A stretch of 26,352 nucleotides of DNA, taken from a virus. The notes under the pieces were generated by a model. The model worked only from the letters and a program-made list of their open reading frames with translations. It was not told where the DNA came from and did not search any database. A program made the translations under genes and the position numbers. The DNA lies in the IMG/VR virus record IMGVR_UViG_3300010885_007733, positions 1-26,352 of that record; one strand, 5' to 3'. Shown here piece by piece: positions 1 to 6,829 of the stretch (its first letter is position 1; every line of letters starts with the position of its first letter).

Positions 1-294
1 ATTGAATAGATTGTTTGTGGAATAACTATTACCTAATGGAAGAATATTGATTACACCAATGACAGAATCATCTATTGAAAGATACTTATTGTCAATGTCT
101 GTTTGCGTAACTTGATGTGCTAGATAGACTTTTTCTGTTGCGTCATAGTGATAGTCGTAGTAATATGAAAATGCCATCTCTATGCAGTCTTCAACTTGTT
201 CGTCTGCTACGTTTATCTCTAAGAGAGGCGCACCTAGTCTTCTAAGGCAGAATTCTTTTAATTCTTCTCTTGATGCTGGCTTGCTTATACTCAT
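1..294 (-). CDS. 13: gp13-like neck protein, N-terminal part (cut by window edge)
   Basis: The N-terminal 98 codons are present, starting at the ATG at 292-294; the rest lies beyond the left edge. Residues 11-30 (LKEFCLRRLGAPLLEINVAD) and the following region up to the YDYHYDATEK stretch align well with the start of T4 gp13, which I recall as LKDVILRRLGAP followed by a YGEYHFDGLNK-like segment. In T4, gp13 (about 309 residues) forms the neck with gp14. It closes the filled head and provides the surface on which the finished tail docks. The start is supported by AAGGGG eight to nine bases upstream and an exact late promoter about 30 bases upstream. It follows a terminator, so it begins its own transcription unit. 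Family assignment is by remembered similarity; I am fairly sure. Confidence 0.85.
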   Translation of the reverse strand, partial: MSISKPASREELKEFCLRRLGAPLLEINVADEQVEDCIEMAFSYYYDYHYDATEKVYLAHQVTQTDIDNKYLSIDDSVIGVINILPLGNSYSTNNLFN

Positions 295-324
295 TTATTT
301 TGCCCCTTAATGAATTTCATCTTC

Positions 325-332
325 TATTTATA
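325..332 (-). promoter_or_regulatory. T4-type late promoter upstream of gp13 gene
   Basis: The minus strand reads TATAAATA exactly, the late promoter element used by T4-type phages with the gp55 sigma factor and gp33 coactivator. It sits about 31 bases upstream of the gp13 start codon, leaving room for a short leader with an AAGGGG ribosome binding site. It lies just downstream of a terminator, which is a sensible place for a new transcription unit. Confidence 0.8.
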
Positions 333-344
333 ATAGGGCAGAAA

Positions 345-373
345 ATAAAAAACCCACCAAGAAGGTGGGTTTT
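345..373 (-). terminator. Rho-independent terminator after the tail-fibre operon
   Basis: On the minus strand a perfect 10-bp stem (AAAACCCACC pairing with GGTGGGTTTT) encloses a 5-base loop and runs into a T-rich tract (TTTTTTATTTT on the transcript-like strand). It comes 24 bases after the stop of the 86-residue gene. It therefore ends the long baseplate/fibre transcript and insulates it from the gp13 promoter at 325-332. On the plus strand the stem is followed by GGG rather than a T tract, so it should act mainly for minus-strand transcripts. Confidence 0.88.
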
Positions 374-396
374 GGGTTATAATACGAATTGTATTA

Positions 397-657
397 TTAC
401 GCTTGTGCTTCTGCGTGTTGCTTAGCCAAGTCTTCTGCCGCTTTGACTTCGGCTTGATGAATAGCGGCAAAAACTTCTTCGTCAGTTTTTCCTGGATACA
501 AATCGACCAATGCGCCATCGGCTAATTTATATCTAACATCAAGTTTAGATTGACCTGCTGATATTGGGAATGATGCGATAGCATTTTTTGGCTCATCTTC
601 TGGAAAAGCAAAGTCCATCACATGGCCTTCAGTTTCAGTAAAAAAATAAATTTTCAT
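397..657 (-). CDS. small hypothetical protein after the adhesin array
   Basis: An 86-residue protein I do not recognise. It starts with a beta-like segment (MKIYFFTETEGHVMDFAF). A middle part contains KLADGALVDLYPG, followed by an Ala/Glu/Lys-rich helical tail (about residues 58-86). The ATG at 655-657 is preceded by AAAAAGGAA at a good distance, so translation looks real. It lies 34 bases downstream of the third adhesin paralogue and directly before the terminator, as the last gene of the operon. Phage genes in this position behind fibre genes are often fibre-assembly chaperones or small fibre-tip proteins. That is inference from position only, with no motif to confirm it. Confidence 0.6.
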   Translation of the reverse strand: MKIYFFTETEGHVMDFAFPEDEPKNAIASFPISAGQSKLDVRYKLADGALVDLYPGKTDEEVFAAIHQAEVKAAEDLAKQHAEAQA

Positions 658-691
658 TTTAAGTTCCTTTTTCGTTTAAATTAAATTTGGA

Positions 692-2053
692 TTAAGTGTT
701 TTTAGCACCCAACATATGCGATGGTAGAAGCATATAGTCCGTTACTTGAGTCATTCCAGGATAGTTTGTTGTATTTGGTCCTGGATGATATGGTGCATAG
801 TATGCGCCGTTTTGAGCCACATGCCCGCCTGTACTTTGTTTAATGTATTGGGCGATTGCATAACCGCCGCTGTAGTTACTTGCATAACTATTGCCGTTAT
901 ACCAAAACAACCAACCAGCATCTCCATATGGCAGACAAGCAATACCATAAGATGTGCCATTTTGTGAATATACGGTATATGTGTTATTCGTCTTGTCGAT
1001 CATAAAAGATTTAATACCGGAACCATAGTAGTAGTATGGACAGAATGTTGCTACTGAAGTACCATCTCTAGAGGTAATTGATTTTTGACCATAATAATCA
1101 CCTTGATCTCTGCCATAAGATGTTGTTGTGCTTTGGCCAGCAATATAAGTTGCTGTAATAGCGGAAGTACCAGAACGTGTGAATCTATATAATGCAAGTC
1201 TGTCTGAAGTAAAGAATACGGAAACATAAACGTTTCCGTTGTCTGTTGTAATAGGCTTTAGATTGTAATAAGATTCAGTATTATTAGTGCCCCAACTGCT
1301 AGCCAAATTTAATGTTGCATCGACACGAACAACTTCAGGTCTGTTTAATGCAACATAAGGATCAGGATATGTATCAAAGTCTACGTTCTGATACGTAAAG
1401 CAATTATATGATCCATTAGAAGTAACATAACTAATGATCGTTAATTCTTTTCTTACTCTGTGATAAGATGCTGATCCAGTCATGCTACTGTCCAAACTAG
1501 TAACGCTAAAGTCTCTTGTATTGGTCATAGGATAACTCAGGTCGCCAAATAATCTATCTACGGCACGAATTACGCCACTACGTAAAATATATACAATTCT
1601 TTTATTCAAGTGGTCACTATTAATAGCAGACAAATTCAAATACCATTTGGAAGTAGTGCTGGTATTTCGGCACGATCCTGGCTGAATTGTTCCATCACTA
1701 TATGCATCAACACATGAATTTCCAAATTCACCATAACTGTTTGTTCCACTAAGAAATCGACCAGAGTTTGAAGACGTGCTTGTTTGCGTGAAGGTGTCCA
1801 TATCCTGGAAAAGTCCGGTGGCATCTTGATACGTATCGGCAGCAACATATGTAATATGATCTGGACCGCCAGTGCCATAAGAAGTTTCATAACCAGTATT
1901 AAATACCGGATTTATGTTTGGGCCATACCAAGCACATCCACCCCAAGTACTAGATGTATTGCGTGATAAGTATGCATAGGATGCACGTTTTCCCGAGCCG
2001 GTAATTCCCGAATCGGTTCCGGCACTAAATATTCCTGAATTTGTGATTGCCAT
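692..2053 (-). CDS. tandem adhesin-like structural protein, copy 3 in transcription order
   Basis: A 453-residue Tyr/Ser/Asn/Gly-rich protein, the most downstream of three adjacent paralogues of exactly equal length. Conserved parts shared with the other two are an N-terminal block (about 9-36, containing DSGITGSGKRA and LSRNTSST), a long core (about 140-248, containing INSDH, RIVYIL, IRAVDRL and FDTYPDPYVALNRPEVVRV), a block near 330-360 (SRDGTSVATFCPYYYYGSG) and the C-terminal PGPNTTNYPG/TQVTDY segment. Between these, about 40-135, 280-290 and 360-420 are strongly divergent. There is no signal peptide, membrane segment or catalytic motif. In T4 this position between gp8 and gp13 holds short tail fibre and whisker genes, so a peripheral baseplate or receptor-binding role is likely but inferred. 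The start has AAAAGGA eight bases upstream. Confidence 0.75.
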   Translation of the reverse strand: MAITNSGIFSAGTDSGITGSGKRASYAYLSRNTSSTWGGCAWYGPNINPVFNTGYETSYGTGGPDHITYVAADTYQDATGLFQDMDTFTQTSTSSNSGRFLSGTNSYGEFGNSCVDAYSDGTIQPGSCRNTSTTSKWYLNLSAINSDHLNKRIVYILRSGVIRAVDRLFGDLSYPMTNTRDFSVTSLDSSMTGSASYHRVRKELTIISYVTSNGSYNCFTYQNVDFDTYPDPYVALNRPEVVRVDATLNLASSWGTNNTESYYNLKPITTDNGNVYVSVFFTSDRLALYRFTRSGTSAITATYIAGQSTTTSYGRDQGDYYGQKSITSRDGTSVATFCPYYYYGSGIKSFMIDKTNNTYTVYSQNGTSYGIACLPYGDAGWLFWYNGNSYASNYSGGYAIAQYIKQSTGGHVAQNGAYYAPYHPGPNTTNYPGMTQVTDYMLLPSHMLGAKNT

Positions 2054-2078
2054 TTAATTTGTCCTTTTCTTTATTTCG

Positions 2079-2094
2079 ATGATATCAATATCAT
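2079..2094. repeat. short palindrome in the gap between two adhesin paralogues
   Basis: The 16 bases read atgatat-ca-atatcat, a perfect 7-bp inverted repeat with a 2-base centre. It lies in the 49-base gap between the second and third adhesin genes, just upstream of the ribosome binding site of the gene at 692-2053. There is no following T tract, so it is not a classic terminator. It could be a weak RNA hairpin or a protein site, or have no function. Confidence 0.35.
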
Positions 2095-2102
2095 AGTGTT
2101 AT

Positions 2103-3464
2103 TTATTTAGGGCCATACTTGTTATCATTAAGCAAAACATAGTCCGTTACTTGAGTAAATCCTGGATAGTTTGTTGTGTTTGGTCCTGGATGATATGGCC
2201 AGTAACCAATAGAGCCACTGTCGGTAAATCCACCAGAAGGTGTTTTAGTGTAAATCGAACTTGAACCGTTGCCACTATAGTTACTTGCATATCCGTTGCC
2301 GGCATAAGTAAACATCCAACCACTATCACCAAATGGCATAATTATACGCCCATAAGTGCTATCAGCAGTACCATAGGAGCCGTATGTGTTATTTGTTTTA
2401 TCAATCATAAAACACCTGATGCCGGAACCATAGTAGTAGTACGGGCAGAATGTTGCTACAGTAGTACCATCTCTAGAAGTAATTTGTCTTTGACCATATT
2501 CAAAACTTTGATCGAAACCATAAGAAGTTGTCAACGATTGGCCAGCAATATAAGTTGCTGTAATAGCGGCAGTACCAGAACGTGTGAATTGATACAGACG
2601 AAAATTATTGTTGGTGTACATTATTGTAACGTAAACATTTCCGTTATCCGTTGTAACGGGCTTTAGATTATAATAGGATTCAGCATTATTCACTTGCCAA
2701 GTTGCAGAGAAATCTAGTGTTGCATTGACACGAACAACTTCAGGTCTGTTTAATGCAACATAAGGATCAGGATATGTATCAAAGTCTACATTTGAGTATG
2801 TATAAACATTAAATGATCCGCCAGAAGTAACATAACTAATGATCGTTAATTCTTTTCTTTTTCTATGATAAGAAGCAGAACCTTGCATAGTACTGTTCAA
2901 AGTAGAAACGCTAAAGTCTGCTGTGTTTTCCATAGGCACATGATATGAACCATATAATCTATCTACGGCACGAATAATACCATCACGTAAAATATAAACA
3001 ATTCTTTTATTCAAGTGGTCACTATTAATAGCGGAAGCATTTAAATAGTGTTTAACACCTGAAGTTGTATATCTATTGTAAATATTACTTAATGTGCCAT
3101 CACTATACGCATCGATCATCGCATTTCCAAACTCACCACAAGCATTCGTACCATTAACCCAATTGTATGTACCGCTACTGCCAGGATATTCTTGAGTTCC
3201 GGCATACACAGAATTCCAAATTGCATCGTGATATTGATACGTTGAATTAGTATTCTGTACAATGTGACTTCTTGCATATGGATTACGGGTGTATGCTACA
3301 CCAATATTAAAAATTGATTTTGCATAATTATCATAAAAAGCAGCCCCCATGAAAGTGCTAGATGTGTTTCTAGACAACATTGCATAGAATGCTCTTCTTC
3401 CAGTTCCCGTAATTCCCGTGTCTTGTCCTGGAAAAACTTCTGAGAGTGATAGTGGTGTTGGCAT
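2103..3464 (-). CDS. tandem adhesin-like structural protein, copy 2 in transcription order
   Basis: A 453-residue paralogue in the middle of the three-gene array. It shares the N-terminal GITGTGRRAFYAMLSRNTSST-type block, the INSDHLNKRIVYILRDGIIRAVDRLYG core, the SRDGTTVATFCPYYYYGSG block and the PGPNTTNYPGFTQVTDY C-terminus. Its outer N-terminal region resembles the copy at 3500-4861 (YQYHDAIW, GTNACGEFGNAM) more than the copy at 692-2053. Long stretches are identical at the DNA level to neighbours, for example 2727-2789 equals 1322-1384. The gene starts 35 bases after the stop of the upstream copy. A GAGAG-type purine run lies upstream, but spacing to the ATG is long, so coupling to the upstream gene may help. 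The role is inferred as a host-contact component of the baseplate periphery. Confidence 0.75.
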   Translation of the reverse strand: MPTPLSLSEVFPGQDTGITGTGRRAFYAMLSRNTSSTFMGAAFYDNYAKSIFNIGVAYTRNPYARSHIVQNTNSTYQYHDAIWNSVYAGTQEYPGSSGTYNWVNGTNACGEFGNAMIDAYSDGTLSNIYNRYTTSGVKHYLNASAINSDHLNKRIVYILRDGIIRAVDRLYGSYHVPMENTADFSVSTLNSTMQGSASYHRKRKELTIISYVTSGGSFNVYTYSNVDFDTYPDPYVALNRPEVVRVNATLDFSATWQVNNAESYYNLKPVTTDNGNVYVTIMYTNNNFRLYQFTRSGTAAITATYIAGQSLTTSYGFDQSFEYGQRQITSRDGTTVATFCPYYYYGSGIRCFMIDKTNNTYGSYGTADSTYGRIIMPFGDSGWMFTYAGNGYASNYSGNGSSSIYTKTPSGGFTDSGSIGYWPYHPGPNTTNYPGFTQVTDYVLLNDNKYGPK

Positions 3465-3499
3465 TTTATTTTTTTCTCTCTATGTGATATGTTCTCAAC

Positions 3500-4861
3500 T
3501 TATTTAGGTCCACTTGCATTGTCCTGAAGCAAAACATAGTCCGTTACTTGAGTAAATCCTGGATAGTTTGTTGTGTTTGGTCCAGTAAAATATGGCCAAT
3601 ATTGATTACTACTTTCTTGTGAAAACCCACCAGCGGCTGTTTTAGACCATTTAGAATGAACAAAACTGCCAGTATAGTTACTTGAATACATATTTTGACC
3701 CATTGCAAACGACCAACCGCTGTCGCCATATGGTATTGTCATGCATCCAGCGCCTGAAGAGTTTTGACTAAACGTAGTGTATGTGTTATTCGTCTTGTCG
3801 ATCATAAAACATCTGATGCCGGCACCATAGTAATAGTATGGACAGAATGTTGCTACTGAAGTACCATCTCTAGATGTTATCATTCTTTGGCCATAATTCG
3901 CACCTTGATCTCTGCCATAAGAAGTGGTAGTACCTAATGCAGTAATATAAGTTCCAGTTATAGCGGCAGTACCAGAACGTGTGAATCGATACAATATTAA
4001 AGAAGTACCTTCATTAAACACAGATACATAAACGTTTCCGTTATCTGTCGTAACAGGTTTTAAGTTGTAATATGAATCAGAATTATTACCCCAATTAGTG
4101 GACAAACTTAATGTTGCATCGACACGAACCACTTCTGCTCTATTCAATGCAACATAAGGATCAGGATACTTATCAAAGTCTACGTTTTGATATGTAAAGC
4201 AATTGAATGATCCGCCAGAAGTAACATAACTAATGATCGTTAATTCTTTTCTTCCGGCGTGATATGATGCTGATCCAGTCATGCTACCGTTCAAACTAGG
4301 AACGGAAAAGTCCGCAGTATTGTACATCGGAACATGGTATGAACCATACAATCTATCTACGGCACGAATGACACCTGAATACAAAATATAAACAATTCTT
4401 TTATTCGAGTGATCGCTATTTATAGCAGAATAGTTCAATGTATGCTTAACACTTGAATCACCACTATATCTATTGTAAACACTACTTAATGTGCCATCAC
4501 TATACGCATCGACCATTGCGTTTCCGAATTCACCAGATGCATTCGTAGAGTTAACCCAATTGGTTGTACCGTTAGTAGAAGGTTGACTTTGGGTGCCGCC
4601 ATACACAGGACCCCAAATTGCATTATAATATTGATATGTTGAGTTTTCGTTATATACAATGTGTGATGGTGAGTATGTGTTATATTCACCTGGATAACCA
4701 GCGTTGAATATTGCACCGACTACACTTCTATCATAAAAAGCAGCCCCATGCCATGTGCTAGATGTATTTCTACTTAACATTGCATAGAATGCTCTTTTGC
4801 CAGTTCCGGACATGCCGGAATCTTTACCAGCATTAAAGAGGTTTGAGAGTTGAAGTGCCAT
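3500..4861 (-). CDS. tandem adhesin-like structural protein, copy 1 in transcription order
   Basis: The first of the three 453-residue paralogues to be transcribed. Its ATG follows the stop of the 571-residue fibre gene by one base (TAA-A-ATG), with GGAG inside the fibre gene end as the likely ribosome binding site. It should therefore be made together with that fibre. Conserved blocks are as in its paralogues: DSGMSGTGKRAFYAMLSRN near the start, INSDHSNKRIVYIL and IRAVDRLYGSYHVPM in the core, and TNYPGFTQVTDYVLL at the end. Alternating aromatic and Gly/Asp turns (SYYNLKP, DNGNVYV, DGTSVATFCPYYYYG, PYGDSGW) suggest a repeated beta structure, perhaps a propeller. I cannot name a family. A receptor-binding or baseplate-decorating role is inferred from position and composition. 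Confidence 0.75.
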   Translation of the reverse strand: MALQLSNLFNAGKDSGMSGTGKRAFYAMLSRNTSSTWHGAAFYDRSVVGAIFNAGYPGEYNTYSPSHIVYNENSTYQYYNAIWGPVYGGTQSQPSTNGTTNWVNSTNASGEFGNAMVDAYSDGTLSSVYNRYSGDSSVKHTLNYSAINSDHSNKRIVYILYSGVIRAVDRLYGSYHVPMYNTADFSVPSLNGSMTGSASYHAGRKELTIISYVTSGGSFNCFTYQNVDFDKYPDPYVALNRAEVVRVDATLSLSTNWGNNSDSYYNLKPVTTDNGNVYVSVFNEGTSLILYRFTRSGTAAITGTYITALGTTTSYGRDQGANYGQRMITSRDGTSVATFCPYYYYGAGIRCFMIDKTNNTYTTFSQNSSGAGCMTIPYGDSGWSFAMGQNMYSSNYTGSFVHSKWSKTAAGGFSQESSNQYWPYFTGPNTTNYPGFTQVTDYVLLQDNASGPK

Positions 4862-4862
4862 T

Positions 4863-6578
4863 TTAGATAATTCTCCATCCGTAAGTTGTATTATATACTA
4901 ATGATATTGATGTGTTTATCATGTCGAGATAAACAATATTGTTAGCACCTTGAAGTCTGTTGCCGTTATTGTTAACGATCAATGGGCGTGTGTTAAATGT
5001 TCCTGCTACGTCTGCAATAGCGACTCTCGCATTGTTTGATGGCGATGCAGGTAGAAGAACCGTGAACGAACCATTCGCTGTGTCGCAGAATAAGTTATCG
5101 CCAGCGACTGCTGTGTAGTTGTTGTTTGCTGTTGTCTTAATTGTCCAAGATGCTGAACCGCTATTGTTGTCAACGTAGTTCTTAACAGCCCATGCAGTTG
5201 GAACAGCAGTATTAGCGGCACCAGCGAATGTTTGGTCTGTTGTGAATGCTGAAATTGTTGCACCAGTGTTTGCTGTGAAACTTGTTGCATAAACAGCACC
5301 GTTTGCACCGATACCACCAGAGACAATCAACGCACCAGTAGTTTTGCTAGATGATGCTGTTGTGTCTACTGCCTTGAGTGTACCAACTTGAAGTGTCGAG
5401 TATGTATTGTTTGCATTCGTAAAATCAACTGTGTTATTAGGTCTTGCAGAATTTCCAGAGAACAACTTAAATACACCAGAGTCACTTGCATCACGAACAA
5501 GACCAGCATATTTTCTACCACTAGATAAGTATTCACCAACAATACCTAAGTCGAGAATGTCTGCGGCATTGTTTGAACCCAAGAAAACCATTGGATTGTC
5601 AACGCTCAATGATGATGTAGAAACTGTGTTACCGCCACCACCAAGTGTAATTGTACCTGTAATTGCAACGTTACCACCAACGTTCAAGTTACCACGTAGA
5701 CCAATACCACCGTTAACGACAAGCGCACCAGTCGTAGTGTTTGAAGACTGTGTAGCAATAGTGATTGCAACGCTTTGTCCTGGAGTAATAATCACCTGTT
5801 GATTATTTGCAGGATCCGAAAAACCACCAGCACCAAGAATAATTTGATTCCTTGTACCATTAGAACCAGTAGCGATAATTAAATTACCATTTCCTGATGT
5901 TCCGCTCTTTGCTTCGTACAAAAGATATCCGTCATCTGGACCAGTAATTGAGTATGTTGCTTGAGAGTAGTTATTACTATTTACACCAGTTGAAATCCAA
6001 CCATCATTACTAGTGCCTGATGTTCCGTATGCAATGAATTCTGCGTATGCGTTTGCGCCTGCATTTGTGTTAACAATAGCATAGTCTCTTGAACCGTTAT
6101 TATTACCAACACCTAAAAATAAATGTTGGTTTTGATCTTCACCTCGACTGGTCAACCAAGCATCGCCGGCTGTCAACGCATCTGCGGCGCCGATTGATTG
6201 AAAATGACGGCCAATTGAGTTACTTGTATATGTATTTGCGGTAGTAATAATTGCACCGTTAGCCGCAATTAAATTAATAAGTGAACCAGACTTTATATTT
6301 CCTGCAACAGTTAAAGCGGCTGTTCCAGAATTAAACGCAAGTCCAGAAGCATCGGTGATTGATCCTGATGCCGCAACAAAAGGTACTCTACCTGATGTAA
6401 GTGTGCTAATGTTCAACGTATTTGCGGCAACGCCAGCGGCAAACAAAGATTGATTTGAAAACGTTGCTGGAGTTGCAGTTGTGCCGTCAGTAAATGAATT
6501 TACCGTATTACTAACGTTGTTTACGGTCTGTCTAAATTCATTGAATGTGTTAGACAAGTTAACTTGTAGAATAGTCAT
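4863..6578 (-). CDS. tail fibre protein
   Basis: A 571-residue fibre-type protein, rich in Asn, Thr, Gly and Ala. The N-terminus (LSNTFNEFRQTVNNVSNTVN) resembles the attachment segment of fibre proteins from marine T4-like phages. Two related repeats follow, TTTGALVVNGGIGLRG at about 280 and KTTGALIVSGGIGANG at about 412. Between them a module (NPMVFLGSNNAADILDLG, then LVRDASDSGVFKLF) matches ones I recall in cyanophage fibres. The last 100 residues, containing AVAGDNLFCDTANGSFTVLL and ending YNTTYGWRII, look like a compact beta-sandwich fibre tip. The start codon overlaps the stop of the 84-residue gene by 4 bases (ATGA), so the two are translationally coupled. It likely mediates host contact from the baseplate rim. 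No enzymatic motif is seen. Confidence 0.82.
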   Translation of the reverse strand: MTILQVNLSNTFNEFRQTVNNVSNTVNSFTDGTTATPATFSNQSLFAAGVAANTLNISTLTSGRVPFVAASGSITDASGLAFNSGTAALTVAGNIKSGSLINLIAANGAIITTANTYTSNSIGRHFQSIGAADALTAGDAWLTSRGEDQNQHLFLGVGNNNGSRDYAIVNTNAGANAYAEFIAYGTSGTSNDGWISTGVNSNNYSQATYSITGPDDGYLLYEAKSGTSGNGNLIIATGSNGTRNQIILGAGGFSDPANNQQVIITPGQSVAITIATQSSNTTTGALVVNGGIGLRGNLNVGGNVAITGTITLGGGGNTVSTSSLSVDNPMVFLGSNNAADILDLGIVGEYLSSGRKYAGLVRDASDSGVFKLFSGNSARPNNTVDFTNANNTYSTLQVGTLKAVDTTASSSKTTGALIVSGGIGANGAVYATSFTANTGATISAFTTDQTFAGAANTAVPTAWAVKNYVDNNSGSASWTIKTTANNNYTAVAGDNLFCDTANGSFTVLLPASPSNNARVAIADVAGTFNTRPLIVNNNGNRLQGANNIVYLDMINTSISLVYNTTYGWRII

Positions 6579-6829
6579 AGTTGGTCTCTCTCTTTAGTGA
6601 TTTTTAATAATAGGTTTTTGATTTCGCCTAAGTCTGACTTAATTTGGTCAACCTCTCCACGAATCAACGTGATTTCATTTCTACTCTTATTTATATCGGA
6701 AATTTTTCTTTTTTGAATTTTATATTGTAAGAGAGAATCTATGTCCGTATTTAAAATTGCCTTAGAGTTTCGGTCTCTTTCTGTGAACCCACGGACAGGC
6801 TCGGCAATTGTAATTTTTTCAACTATCAT
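6575..6829 (-). CDS. small coiled-coil structural or accessory protein
   Basis: An 84-residue protein overlapped at both ends by ATGA junctions: with the 2039-residue protein gene upstream and the 571-residue fibre gene downstream. The N-terminal part (IAEPVRGFTERDRNSKAILNTD) is not helical by composition. From about residue 44 onward there is a charged heptad-like stretch (EVDQIKSDLGEIKNLLLKI) typical of a coiled coil. AAGGGGG inside the upstream gene serves as its ribosome binding site. The tight coupling suggests it is made in step with the two large host-contact proteins, perhaps as a connector between the baseplate protein and the fibre or as a folding helper. That role is inference; I do not recognise the family. 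Confidence 0.7.
   Translation of the reverse strand: MIVEKITIAEPVRGFTERDRNSKAILNTDIDSLLQYKIQKRKISDINKSRNEITLIRGEVDQIKSDLGEIKNLLLKITKERDQL
6688..6695 (-). promoter_or_regulatory. candidate internal late promoter within the 84-residue gene
   Basis: The minus strand reads TATAAATA exactly, followed by AGAG. It lies inside the coiled-coil gene, about 110 bases upstream of the tail-fibre start at 6578. It could give extra transcripts for the fibre and the three adhesins, whose products may be needed in high copy. In AT-rich coding DNA the 8-mer can also arise by chance (here it encodes part of DINKS). Confidence 0.45.

Larger units (their letters stand above)
692..4861 (-). repeat. tandem triplication of a 1362-bp gene
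   Basis: Three consecutive genes of 1362 bp each are paralogues in direct tandem, separated by 35 and 49 bases. DNA identity is patchy. Near-identical blocks include the 3' ends, where about 55 bases from the AAGCAAAACATAGTCC stretch onward (from about 2130 and from about 3528) are the same and the region near 739 is very similar. A 63-base block is identical at 1322-1384 and 2727-2789. These alternate with divergent stretches, which is what recombination or selection acting on duplicated adhesin genes would produce. Confidence 0.85.

Noticed and set aside
3480-3510. CTAAATAA at the adhesin gene stops as late promoters
   Set aside because: Two mismatches to the element and explained by TAA stop codons in an AT-rich context.
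4417-4424. Exact TATAAATA on the minus strand inside the adhesin gene at 3500-4861
   Set aside because: It lies far inside a gene with no nearby downstream start, and the paralogues have TATTAATA at the same codons. Probably a chance match.
692-4861. Diversity-generating retroelement targets, suggested by Tyr/Asn/Ser-rich variable regions in the three paralogues
   Set aside because: No reverse transcriptase or template repeat is seen in the window, and the differences include indels and are not confined to adenine-type substitutions in one C-terminal block. Ordinary paralogue divergence plus recombination explains them.
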